NCBI GenBank assembly: GCA_002844335.1
Contig: CP019154.1
Coordinates: 496,001 to 560,000 of the forward strand
Reading direction: 5' to 3'
Origin: Haloarcula taiwanensis
GTDB taxonomy: Archaea; Halobacteriota; Halobacteria; Halobacteriales; Haloarculaceae
Length of the DNA stretch: 64,000 nt
In this document: positions 25,721 to 33,330 of the stretch, piece by piece
Position numbering within the stretch: position 1 is the stretch's first letter
How the letters are laid out: every line of letters begins with the position of its first letter
Made by a program: the position numbers and the translations under genes
The notes under the pieces: model-generated
Seen by the model: only the letters and a program-made list of their open reading frames with translations
Database searches by the model: none
Told to the model about the DNA's origin: nothing

Positions 25721-27097
25721 ATGGATACCCCGCAGGCGATTCCCGAAACACCGGAGCCGGTCACGCCGGGTGACCGGCCGCCCCGACTCGGCCGCGTCCC
25801 GTTCATCGACAACACCGCCGCGATGCTACGTGACCCGCTCGGGTTTTACGACCGTGCCGGGGCCCACGAGGCCGACGTGGTGGGGTACAGCGTCGCCGGG
25901 ACGACGGGCTGTTTCGTCTGCCACCCGGACCTCGTCGAGCAGGTGCTGGTGACCGACGCCGACGCCTACGAGAAGGGGAAACTACTGCAGGACACGCTCG
26001 GTCAGTTCATCGGCGAGGGGCTGTTCCTGCTGGAGGGCGAGGAGTGGCAGCGCCAGCGGACGGCGCTCCAGCCGGCGTTCTACCGGGAGCGCATCGCCGC
26101 CTACGGCGACACGATGACCGCGTTCGCCGACCGGACGGCGACGGGATGGCGCGACGGCCAGCGTCTCGACGTGCGCCCGCACATGCAGTCGCTGACGCTG
26201 AACATTCTCGGCAAGACCCTGCTCGACGTGGACATCGAGACCACTGCGGACGCGCTGGAACCGCTGCTGGACGCGCTGCGCGAGCGCCTGGACCCGCGGT
26301 CGCTGTCGGCGTACCTCCCGCTGTGGGTCCCGACGCGGACGAACCGCGCCGTCACTAATTCGCTGGCCGAGTTCCAGTCCACGCTCGACGACGTCATCGC
26401 CGCCCGCCAGCGCGAGGCCGACCGCGCCCGCGAAGCCCGCGACGACGTGCTCTCCCTGCTGCTCTCGCTGGACGACGAGACGATGGACCGCGAGCGACTG
26501 GGCCACCAGCTGCTGACCTTTCTGGTCGCCGGCCACGACACGACGGCGCTGACGCTGACCTACGCCTGGTTCCTGCTGGCGAACAATCCCGACTGCCAGC
26601 GACGCCTGCACGAGGAACTTGACGCAACACTGGGAAACAGACAGCCGACGCCCGAGGACCTGTTCGACCTGCCGTACCTCGACGCCGTGGTGAACGAGGT
26701 GCTCCGGCTGTACCCGCCCGCTTTCACCGTGTTCCGTCAGCCGACGGAGCCGGTGACCCTCGGCGGATACGAACTCTCGACGGACGCACAGCTCACCCTC
26801 CCGCAGTGGCTCATCCACCGCGACGACCGCTGGTACGACGCGCCCGACGCGTTCCGCCCTGAACGGTGGGACGACGACCTCGAAGCGTCGCTCCCGGACT
26901 ACGCCTACTATCCCTTCGGCGGCGGCCCGCGCCACTGTATCGGCATGCGCTTCGCCCGGATGGAGGCCAAACTCGCACTGGCGACCATCGCCCAGCGGTA
27001 CGCCGTCGAAGCAGTCACCGAACCGCCGCTCTCACTGGCGATGCAGATTACGCTGAGTCCCGCAGAGCCAGTCGAAGTCCGATTACGAGAGCGGTGA
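25721..27097 (+). CDS. Cytochrome P450 monooxygenase
   Basis: The 458-residue heme enzyme is soluble (no membrane anchor). The I-helix oxygen-activation motif is AGHDTTALT, the ExxR pair is in NEVLRLYPP, the PERF-like segment is FRPERWDDD, and the heme-thiolate signature is FGGGPRHCIGMRFA, with Cys406 as the axial ligand. It begins MDTPQAIPETPEP at 25721; the open frame upstream is antisense to the DUF255 gene and is rejected. It needs an electron donor; a [3Fe-4S]-type ferredoxin gene lies 12 kb away at 13620-13961. The substrate is not apparent. Confidence 0.95.
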   Translation: MDTPQAIPETPEPVTPGDRPPRLGRVPFIDNTAAMLRDPLGFYDRAGAHEADVVGYSVAGTTGCFVCHPDLVEQVLVTDADAYEKGKLLQDTLGQFIGEGLFLLEGEEWQRQRTALQPAFYRERIAAYGDTMTAFADRTATGWRDGQRLDVRPHMQSLTLNILGKTLLDVDIETTADALEPLLDALRERLDPRSLSAYLPLWVPTRTNRAVTNSLAEFQSTLDDVIAARQREADRAREARDDVLSLLLSLDDETMDRERLGHQLLTFLVAGHDTTALTLTYAWFLLANNPDCQRRLHEELDATLGNRQPTPEDLFDLPYLDAVVNEVLRLYPPAFTVFRQPTEPVTLGGYELSTDAQLTLPQWLIHRDDRWYDAPDAFRPERWDDDLEASLPDYAYYPFGGGPRHCIGMRFARMEAKLALATIAQRYAVEAVTEPPLSLAMQITLSPAEPVEVRLRER

Positions 27098-27170
27098 GCG
27101 CCTGACCGGGCGGCCGACAGTCCGGTCTCGCTCTCGAAAGGCGTTTGGGGGCGGGCCTGCAAGCAGTCGT

Positions 27171-27722
27171 ATGCTCCGGGTCATCGGGCTGTTGCTGCTC
27201 ATCCCGCTGTTCGACATCGTGTTGCTGGTGACGGTCGCGATACCGTTCCTCGGCCCGCTCGTGACGGTCGCGCTCGTCGTCCTGACGGCGCTGGTCGGCA
27301 TGCTGCTGGTCCGTGCCGAAGGCCGTGCGACGCTCCGGCAGATACAGCAGCGGCTCGCGGTCGGCGAACTCCCGACCGACGAACTCATCGACGGCGGCCT
27401 CCTCATCGCCGCCGGCGCGTTCTTCCTCACGCCCGGCCTGGTGACGGACTTCGTCGGCCTGCTGCTCGCGGTCCCGTTCACCCGCTACCCCGTCCGGGCC
27501 GCCACGCGCCGCTGGGTCGTCCAGCCCTACGTCGACGCCAAGACCGGCGGCTTCGCCAGCGGCCAGGTGTATGTCGGCGGCTTCCCCAACGACGAGAACG
27601 GGCCCACTGGCCCCGGCCCGACTGGTCCCGACGGCGGCTCCGGCACCGGCTCCAGCGGCGGCGGCTCCTTCGACCCCGACGAAGCCACCGACGTCGACTT
27701 CGACGACAGCGACGAAAACTGA
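27171..27722 (+). CDS. fxsA: FxsA-family membrane protein
   Basis: The 183-residue protein starts MLRVIGLLLLIPLFDIVLLV with the FxsA core of three to four membrane segments. The pattern GGLLIAAGAFFLTPGLVTDFVGLLL at about residues 78-102 is diagnostic. Bacterial FxsA reduces phage F exclusion; the archaeal role is unknown. A Pro/Gly/Thr-rich acidic cytoplasmic tail (GPTGPGPTGPDGGSGTGSS) ends the protein. It is followed by tRNA-Ile. Confidence 0.9.
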   Translation: MLRVIGLLLLIPLFDIVLLVTVAIPFLGPLVTVALVVLTALVGMLLVRAEGRATLRQIQQRLAVGELPTDELIDGGLLIAAGAFFLTPGLVTDFVGLLLAVPFTRYPVRAATRRWVVQPYVDAKTGGFASGQVYVGGFPNDENGPTGPGPTGPDGGSGTGSSGGGSFDPDEATDVDFDDSDEN

Positions 27723-27803
27723 AGCCCTGACGCGGTTTCACATCCCCAACCGGCCGCGAAACGTTACCCTTTTCAATACCCCTCGGGTACAACTGAATGC
27801 GTT

Positions 27804-27877
27804 GGGCCAATAGCTCAATCAGGTTGAGCGCTCGGCTGATAACCGGGAGGTTCGCGGTTCAAATCCGCGTTGGCCCA
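27804..27877 (+). tRNA. tRNA-Ile (anticodon GAT)
   Basis: The 74 bases fold into a standard cloverleaf: acceptor GGGCCAA with TTGGCCC, D-arm GCTC with GAGC, anticodon arm CTCGG-CTGATAA-CCGGG giving anticodon GAT, T-arm CGCGG-TTCAAAT-CCGCG, discriminator A. No intron and no encoded CCA. Confidence 0.96.
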
Positions 27878-27892
27878 CTATTCTCGAACCGT

Positions 27893-27935
27893 CCTGACAC
27901 CGTGAGAGAGTCGACTGCGTCGTGACGGCGTCAGG
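27893..27935. terminator. Inverted repeat between tRNA-Ile and the convergent phosphatase gene
   Basis: CCTGACACCGT (27893-27903) pairs with ACGGCGTCAGG (27925-27935) with one mismatch, across a 21-base loop. It lies between two convergent genes and could end either transcript. There is no T run. Confidence 0.35.
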
Positions 27936-27944
27936 CTGGCCGGG

Positions 27945-28358
27945 CTAGTCGGTGTACTCGTCGAACAGGTCGGCGACGCGCTCCGCTATCTCGTCTCGGA
28001 TTTCCCGCACGCGCTCGACGGACTGACCGTGGGGGTCGTCCAGCGCCCAGTCGCGGACTGCCACGTCGGCATCGAGGTCGAGCGTCGAACACCCCATCGT
28101 CGCAACAACGGTGCAACTGTTGAGTTCGTCGTTCGAAACAGCTTGCGGGACCCGGTCAGATAGGTCGATGTCGAGTTCGGCCATTGCCTCGACGACTTCC
28201 GGATGCACTTCGTCTGCGGGGTCCGTGCCCCCGGTCAGGATTTCGACCTCGTCTTCGAGCCCGCGGCGGGCTCGCTCTCGTTCGGCGAACGCTGCGGACA
28301 TCTGACTCCGGCCGGCGTTCTGGACGCAGACGAACCCGAATCGAAGTGGCGTAGTCAT
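27945..28358 (-). CDS. Low-molecular-weight phosphatase family protein / arsenate reductase
   Basis: The 137-residue protein starts MTTPLRFGFVCVQNAGRSQM. The loop CVQNAGRSQ is the C-x2-N-x2-RS form of thioredoxin-linked arsenate reductases and related low-molecular-weight phosphatases, with Cys11 as nucleophile. A conserved Cys in CTVVATMGCSTLD and the acid in DWALDDPHG complete the site. Both family functions remain possible, as no ars gene is adjacent. The upstream in-frame extension lacks conservation features and is dropped. Confidence 0.85.
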   Translation of the reverse strand: MTTPLRFGFVCVQNAGRSQMSAAFAERERARRGLEDEVEILTGGTDPADEVHPEVVEAMAELDIDLSDRVPQAVSNDELNSCTVVATMGCSTLDLDADVAVRDWALDDPHGQSVERVREIRDEIAERVADLFDEYTD

Positions 28359-28568
28359 ACCTGAGCGTTCCGGGCGAGCGGAATAACCCTTCCTAAGACC
28401 GCTATTGTGGGCTATATAGTCGGCGGCCACCGCCCGCTCTGGACCGGTCAGGCGGGAGGACTGCGAGCCAATGAGTGGGAGCCGTCCGGCCGGTGACAGG
28501 TCGGCGAACCTATATACCCTTCAGATTGAGGGGCAGTCCCTTCGGTCGTCCCCGTCCCTGCCTGCCAC

Positions 28569-28724
28569 ATGCCGGAGTACCGCTTCGCGTGTCCCAACTG
28601 CGGTGCGTGTACGACGGTCGACGGCGGCGTCCGGGAGCGCCTGCTGGCGGTCGGGTGTCCGGTCTGTGCCGAATCGGTCGACGCCTGGGCGTTCGTCGAA
28701 GTCCCGGCACACACCGACACCTGA
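28569..28724 (+). CDS. Small zinc-ribbon protein
   Basis: This 51-residue frame starts MPEYRFACPNCGACTTVDGG and has two CxxC knuckles, CPNC (with a third Cys in GAC) and CPVC, spaced as in a zinc ribbon. It ends WAFVEVPAHTDT. An AT-rich box (TATATACCC at about 28511-28519) lies some 55 bases upstream. Zinc-ribbon microproteins of this size are very common in haloarchaea. Function unknown. It is convergent with nreA. Confidence 0.75.
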   Translation: MPEYRFACPNCGACTTVDGGVRERLLAVGCPVCAESVDAWAFVEVPAHTDT

Positions 28725-28738
28725 CGGGCGGCGGGCCG

Positions 28739-30025
28739 CTAGAAATCGCTCAGTTGCGACTGGAGTCCGGCGACGAGTTCGGACTTGCGCCGCAGTGCCC
28801 CGAGGCTGACGGGGAGTTGGTCGGCGATAGCTGTCAGCGTCTCCCGGAAGGACTGGGCGGTCCCGGGTTCACCGTCGAAGGCATTCCGGACCCCTTCGCG
28901 CACCTGCCAGACGCCGACGGGTGCCCAGTAGTCGTCGGTTATCTCCCGCAGCACCAGACACTTCGCCTGTCTGTCGCGCTCCTGCAGATGTTCGAGGACG
29001 CCGAGCCGCGCCGCGTAGTACGCCCCCGCAGTCTCCTCGACGTAGGCCGTCCGACCCTCGTAGCCCTCGTGGGCACTCGACATGTAGTAGCCAGTCTCCG
29101 GACGTGGGTTCCAGACGCTCTGAGGCGCTTTCATTTCGACGAGTTCGAACTCCCAGCGGCCGGGCGCGAGCACGACCCAGTAGCGGTTCCCCATGTACTC
29201 GTTGTACCACAGCTCCGGCTTGTCGATGGTGTCGGCGTTGCGGAGCGTCCCGCGGACGTACTGGCCGACCGTGTCGTCGACCGCCGTAATCGACCACCGC
29301 GTCGGCACCAGCGACCGTTCGCTGGCCTGGCCGAGCGCGCCCGCCGAGAGGATAGTGTTGATGTCGTAGACGTCGAAGCCCCGACGGTACAGGTACGCCA
29401 TCGCGCCCTCCGCGCGCCAGTCGTCGTCCGACAGCGTCTTCTCGACGGGCCGGGGGACGTGGGGGTTCTCGGCCAAGTCGGCCCCTGTCGCGTGTGCCCG
29501 CGGCCCCGTCGGCGTACCCACGTCGTCGAACTCCACGTCCAGTTCCGGCGTGCCGTCGAGTCCGACCTCCACGTCGACGGGATGGTCCGCGATGGCGACC
29601 TCTCGTTGGACGCCGACGAAGCCGTTCCAGACGTCGTGGACGCCGCCGCCACGTCCGCTACCGGCGCTGACCGAGTCGACCGACGCCGTCTGCGTGGAGT
29701 TGACCATCCCGGTCCGGCGCTGGAGCACGTCCTCGATGCCCAGCCCCTCCTGGTACCACTCGCCGCTGGTCGCGAACCCGGCCGCGGCGGCGTCGGTGTC
29801 GACCGGGGAGAGCAGGCCCGTGGAAACGTTGGGGTATCCCGAGCGACCGACGAATATCTCCGGGGCCGTCGACCCGAACAGCGAATCGCCCTGCACCGCG
29901 GCCTCGAACTGGCGCTCGACGTCTTCGAGGTGGTCCGTGATGGCGTAGGACTTCTCCGCAGCGAGCCGCCGCCGCTGTGCGGCTTCGTCCTCTTCGAACC
30001 CCTCGATGAACTCGTCGAGTTGCAT
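28739..30025 (-). CDS. nreA: DNA repair protein NreA
   Basis: The 428-residue protein belongs to the archaeal NreA family, which protects against DNA damage together with PCNA. Diagnostic features are FVGRSGYPNVSTGLLSP near residue 58, the long central core (RRGFDVYDINTILSAGALGQ), and the C-terminal PIP-box QSQLSDF, which ends exactly at the last residue and should bind the PCNA clamp. The N-terminal CxxC zinc finger of some NreA proteins is absent. It is transcribed away from the membrane-protein gene at 30126. Confidence 0.93.
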   Translation of the reverse strand: MQLDEFIEGFEEDEAAQRRRLAAEKSYAITDHLEDVERQFEAAVQGDSLFGSTAPEIFVGRSGYPNVSTGLLSPVDTDAAAAGFATSGEWYQEGLGIEDVLQRRTGMVNSTQTASVDSVSAGSGRGGGVHDVWNGFVGVQREVAIADHPVDVEVGLDGTPELDVEFDDVGTPTGPRAHATGADLAENPHVPRPVEKTLSDDDWRAEGAMAYLYRRGFDVYDINTILSAGALGQASERSLVPTRWSITAVDDTVGQYVRGTLRNADTIDKPELWYNEYMGNRYWVVLAPGRWEFELVEMKAPQSVWNPRPETGYYMSSAHEGYEGRTAYVEETAGAYYAARLGVLEHLQERDRQAKCLVLREITDDYWAPVGVWQVREGVRNAFDGEPGTAQSFRETLTAIADQLPVSLGALRRKSELVAGLQSQLSDF

Positions 30026-30125
30026 CTGTCACGCCTTCGGCCCTCCCCGATAAGAACCTTTCCGGGGGTCCGTGGGAGAGCAACTCTTACAGGGTTGGAT
30101 TGAGTAACAACAGGTGATATAAATC

Positions 30126-30521
30126 ATGGCAAATACAACGAAGTGGTTCCTCCTCGGCGCAACGCTGGTCAGCATGGTTGTCGTATTCGTCTCGGCGCTT
30201 ATTCCGGTCGCGTACCAGCAGGCGCTGGTCAACCTCCTTGTTGGGGAACTTGCGGCACTCACGCTCGCCCATTCCACGTACCGCGTTTCGTCGGGGAAAC
30301 AGGTAAGCCCAGCCGCAGCGGCGATAACCATTCTGTCCGGGATCGTTCTGTTTCTCTCACCCATTTTCATCGAGCCTGTCGACCCCATCCTGTCGATAAT
30401 GTTTGCCGCCGGAGCCGTTGTCACCATCGGCGGGCTGGTCGGTGTCCTGGGTCGGTTCTTGGGCGGTGAAGAGGGCCGACAGACCGGTGCCGAACGCATC
30501 AGAAGCAAAGCCGGGAACTGA
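30126..30521 (+). CDS. Haloarchaeal membrane protein of unknown function
   Basis: The 131-residue protein has four hydrophobic segments at about residues 5-27, 30-48, 60-82 and 88-110 (TKWFLLGATLVSMVVVFVSA; ITILSGIVLFLSP; IMFAAGAVVTIGGLVGVLG). It has short loops and a charged C-terminal tail GGEEGRQTGAERIRSKAGN. There is no signal sequence or catalytic motif. It precedes rnhA on the same strand by 47 bases and may be in the same transcript. Confidence 0.75.
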   Translation: MANTTKWFLLGATLVSMVVVFVSALIPVAYQQALVNLLVGELAALTLAHSTYRVSSGKQVSPAAAAITILSGIVLFLSPIFIEPVDPILSIMFAAGAVVTIGGLVGVLGRFLGGEEGRQTGAERIRSKAGN

Positions 30522-30568
30522 TAGACCGACCACAACGTCTATATCGACGGGTCAGCCACCCTCGGACA

Positions 30569-31165
30569 ATGCCGGTTATCGAATGTGACGAGACGACGGC
30601 CCGCGAGCGACTGTCGGATGCGGGGCTCGACATCCGACAGGGAAACACTGATCACGAGCGCTGGCGCGTCGAATATGGCGGCGCGACGGCGGTCGCCTAT
30701 GACGGAAAAGTCGTTGTTCAAGGTGAGGGGACCGCACAACTTGAGGCCCTGCTGCGCGGCAATGACGGCGGGCGCGTCCATGCGTATTTTGACGGCGCAT
30801 CGCGGGGCAACCCGGGACCGGCCTCGGTCGGCTACGTACTGGTCGACGACAGCGGGATTGTCACGGAAGGCGGCGAAACGATTGGCACGGCGACGAACAA
30901 TCAGGCGGAGTACAAAGCGCTCATCCGCGCGGTCGAAGTCGCACGCGATTACGGATTCGACGACGTCCATATCCGAGGCGATTCTGAGCTTATTGTCAAA
31001 CAGGTCCGCGGTGAGTGGGATACGAACGACCCAGACCTGCGCGAAAGCCGTGTCCGCGTGCGCGAACTGCTGACCGACTTCGACGACTGGCAGATCGAGC
31101 ATGTTCCGCGGGAAATAAACGACCGTGCGGACGAACTAGCAAACGACGCACTCGACGATGACTGA
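30569..31165 (+). CDS. rnhA: Ribonuclease HI
   Basis: The 198-residue enzyme degrades RNA in RNA-DNA hybrids. The catalytic four are visible as YFDGASRGNPG (Asp), NNQAEYKAL (Glu), RGDSELIVKQV (Asp) and NDRADELAN (Asp). The N-terminal 65 residues are a haloarchaeal extension (RQGNTDHERWRVEYGG) preceding the RNase H fold. The C-terminus overlaps the next gene by eight bases (ATGACTGA), so the two are translationally coupled. Confidence 0.95.
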   Translation: MPVIECDETTARERLSDAGLDIRQGNTDHERWRVEYGGATAVAYDGKVVVQGEGTAQLEALLRGNDGGRVHAYFDGASRGNPGPASVGYVLVDDSGIVTEGGETIGTATNNQAEYKALIRAVEVARDYGFDDVHIRGDSELIVKQVRGEWDTNDPDLRESRVRVRELLTDFDDWQIEHVPREINDRADELANDALDDD

Positions 31166-31712
31166 CCTGCCGACAGACGTGACCGAACGGGCCGAACGGC
31201 TGACCAGACTCGCTCGCGAGGCGGTCGACGATGCCGAGGCCGACGCCTACAGGACCGAACGCGACGAAATCCTCGCCGGGTACGACTACACTGCCCGCAT
31301 CAGGAACGATGAGACGGGTGACGTGCTCGTCTGTCATCCCGTCGAATGGGTCGATGACGGCGTCATCCGTCCAGAGCGGGTCGACGACATCGACCGCGGC
31401 GTGGAAATACAGCTCTCAGGTCCCGGTGACCCGGACGAGTGGGCGGAGATCGACGCTGCAAACCGGGCTGTCGTCGAAGCTGTGACCGACGCACACGGTG
31501 AGACACACGGCGCGAACGCGGAGTTGCTTGCCGACTTCATGGGTAACCACTACGCGAAACCGATCTCCGAGGCGACGCCAGACGAAATCCAGGAGTTTCG
31601 GGACGAGTACGTCCGGCGAAATGCGTGGCCAACTGCGGAACAACAGTCGGTGCTCGAGCAGTCGATCCGTCTCACTGTCGAAGAAGCCGGTGGCCGCGTT
31701 CCCGATGCGTAA
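31158..31712 (+). CDS. rnhA-coupled protein of unknown function
   Basis: The 184-residue acidic soluble protein starts MTDLPTDVTERAERLTRL. It has an N-terminal helical hairpin (AREAVDDAEADAYRTERDE), a strand core around YTARIRNDETGDVLVCHP and VEIQLSGPGD, then a helical C-terminus with ISEATPDEIQEFRDEYVRRN. No catalytic motif is seen. Its start lies inside the rnhA end (ATGACTGA), so a stoichiometric or functional link with RNase HI is suggested by arrangement only. Confidence 0.8.
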   Translation: MTDLPTDVTERAERLTRLAREAVDDAEADAYRTERDEILAGYDYTARIRNDETGDVLVCHPVEWVDDGVIRPERVDDIDRGVEIQLSGPGDPDEWAEIDAANRAVVEAVTDAHGETHGANAELLADFMGNHYAKPISEATPDEIQEFRDEYVRRNAWPTAEQQSVLEQSIRLTVEEAGGRVPDA

Positions 31713-31796
31713 CTGCTCGGTACACCTGTCGGTAATCAGTATTTATTCTGCGTTAAGAATTGATTAACAGTAGTTCGCAGGTGCCCAGGTGCGAGT

Positions 31797-32156
31797 CTAC
31801 TGCTGTGCCGCGATCAGGTCACGGAGTTCGTCGGCTCGACCGTCATCGGAAATGAACTTTCCGAACACCCAGCCGAGCTGGTCAAGGACTGCGTCCTTGC
31901 CCGACTCTGTCAGGGAGTACTGGTTCGTTCGCTTGTCGAGTTCGCTTTTCTCGACGAGACCCATCTCGACGAGGTCGTCGAGATTCGGGTACAGGCGACC
32001 GTGGTTGACTTCGTCGTCGTAGTACTCTTCGAGTTCGCGCTTGATAGCGAGACCATACCGCGGCTCTTCAGCGAGTATTACTAGGATATTCTGCTGAAAA
32101 GCGGTAAGCTCTTTTGCGATGCCCGGACTGTCAGTAACTGTTTGTGCCTCTGACAT
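31797..32156 (-). CDS. PadR-family transcriptional regulator
   Basis: The 119-residue protein has the PadR winged helix: FQQNILVILAEEPRYGLAIKRELEEYYDDEVNHGRLYPNLD in two parts (LAIKRELEEYY and GRLYPNLDDLVEMGLVEK), with the recognition wing KRTNQYSLTESGKDAV. It lacks the long C-terminal dimer helices of larger PadR members. A TATA-like element centred about 26 bases upstream of the ATG suggests a leaderless message, and a palindrome covers that element (see 32182-32195). This points to autoregulation, as is usual in PadR regulators. Confidence 0.92.
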   Translation of the reverse strand: MSEAQTVTDSPGIAKELTAFQQNILVILAEEPRYGLAIKRELEEYYDDEVNHGRLYPNLDDLVEMGLVEKSELDKRTNQYSLTESGKDAVLDQLGWVFGKFISDDGRADELRDLIAAQQ

Positions 32157-32181
32157 AGTTGGGTAAATGTCAGCAAGCTAT

Positions 32182-32195
32182 TTAACACTTGTTAA
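32182..32195. promoter_or_regulatory. Palindromic operator overlapping the PadR gene TATA box
   Basis: TTAACA-CT-TGTTAA is a perfect inverted repeat with a two-base spacer. It overlaps the minus-strand TATA-like box (TTAAATA at about 32180-32186) placed for a start at 32156. A regulator bound here would block TBP. Confidence 0.5.
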
Positions 32196-32378
32196 CTCTG
32201 GCGCACAACGCCTGCTGTGGGGCATTAACCACCACACAACTAGCAGGTACAATAGTGTTGTTTTCGTTATATTATGTGCTCTCGACCGAATGGCTTTTCC
32301 GATTAATTTGCTTTCAGATTGTCGTTTACAGGCGGTAAGTGTAATCTAAGAATATATCTGTAGTTAGATATTATTGGG

Positions 32379-32385
32379 TTATATA
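32379..32385 (+). promoter_or_regulatory. TATA box for pyrophosphatase gene
   Basis: TTATATA at 32379-32385, preceded by TGGG, lies in an AT-rich stretch. A TATA box centred at 32382 predicts transcription from about 32406-32409. That is the position of the upstream ATG (32406), leaving either a leaderless message or a 48-base leader in front of the ATG at 32454. Confidence 0.55.
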
Positions 32386-32453
32386 GCGCATAATACCGAA
32401 TAGCTATGGCTATTACGAAAGGATTTTTTGACGGCGTCGCGCAGTCGGCGATG

Positions 32454-32987
32454 ATGACGAACCTCTGGGAAGACCTCGAAACTGGACCGAACCCACCTGA
32501 AGAAATCTACGCTGTTGTTGAGTGCCTGAAAGGCGAGCGTAACAAGTACGAATACGAGAAGGACATCCCCGGTGTCGTCCTCGACCGCGTTCTTCACTCG
32601 AACGTTCACTACCCGTCTGATTACGGCTTCATCCCGCAGTCGTACTACGACGACGAGGACCCGTTCGACGTGCTCGTGCTTGTCGAGGACCAGACGTTCC
32701 CCGGCTGTGTCATCGAGGCCCGCCCCGTTGCCATGATGAAGATGGACGACGACGGCGAGCAAGATGACAAGGTCATCGCAGTCCCGACCGAGGATCCGCG
32801 CTACGACCACATTGAGGACCTCGACGACATCCCACAGCAGACCCTCGACGAGATCGACGAATTCTTCGCGACCTACAAGAACCTCGAAGAAGGCAAAGAA
32901 GTTGAAACGCTGGGCTGGGAGGACAAAGAAGCCGCAAAGGACGCTATCGTCCACGCGCAGGAACTGTACGACGAAGAGTTCAACTGA
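32454..32987 (+). CDS. ppa: Inorganic pyrophosphatase (soluble, family I)
   Basis: The 177-residue enzyme hydrolyses pyrophosphate. Family I marks are clear: KYEYEKDIPG, HYPSDYGFIPQSY, DEDPFDVLVLVE (the metal-binding D-x-D-P-x-D core) and KVIAVPTEDPRYDH. The conserved start is MTNLWEDLETGPN at 32454. An in-frame ATG at 32406 would add 16 residues (MAITKGFFDGVAQSAM) and is better placed relative to the TATA box, so both starts are possible. The conserved core is taken as the annotated start. Confidence 0.93.
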   Translation: MTNLWEDLETGPNPPEEIYAVVECLKGERNKYEYEKDIPGVVLDRVLHSNVHYPSDYGFIPQSYYDDEDPFDVLVLVEDQTFPGCVIEARPVAMMKMDDDGEQDDKVIAVPTEDPRYDHIEDLDDIPQQTLDEIDEFFATYKNLEEGKEVETLGWEDKEAAKDAIVHAQELYDEEFN

Positions 32988-33105
32988 CGCTCCCGGGACT
33001 ACCTTTCGCGGTTTCGCTCCACTGGCAGTGTATTTCCAGAGGTAATACCGACAGGCGCCTCCGATTATGTATGAGCATGGGTAATTTTTTGCCCGTGTGA
33101 ACACT

Positions 33106-33243
33106 ATGAATACGCGTATGGCTACTGACGACACCGACACGGCGCTGGACCACACGACTGTCGTTCCGCGAATCGAGCGACGGTCTACACCCGGAATCGC
33201 ACATCTAACCGTGGTTCCGGAGAACGCGGACCGGTCGTCCTGA
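33106..33243 (+). CDS. Possible small protein (45 codons)
   Basis: An open frame MNTRMATDDTDTALDHTTVV ... ends ENADRSS in the 343-base gap between ppa and the phosphodiesterase gene. Its acidic start and balanced composition are compatible with haloarchaeal coding sequence, but no domain, no clear ribosome site and no coupling support it. The rest of the gap (32988-33105 and 33244-33330) holds nothing I can name. Confidence 0.3.
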   Translation: MNTRMATDDTDTALDHTTVVPRIERRSTPGIAHLTVVPENADRSS

Positions 33244-33330
33244 CCAGGCTGCTGTGACGATGATTTTGCCGCTTTCGGTGACGCGGTCCCGAAAAGAAGT
33301 TTCTTGTTCCTGACCTGACTAACGGGTCGT

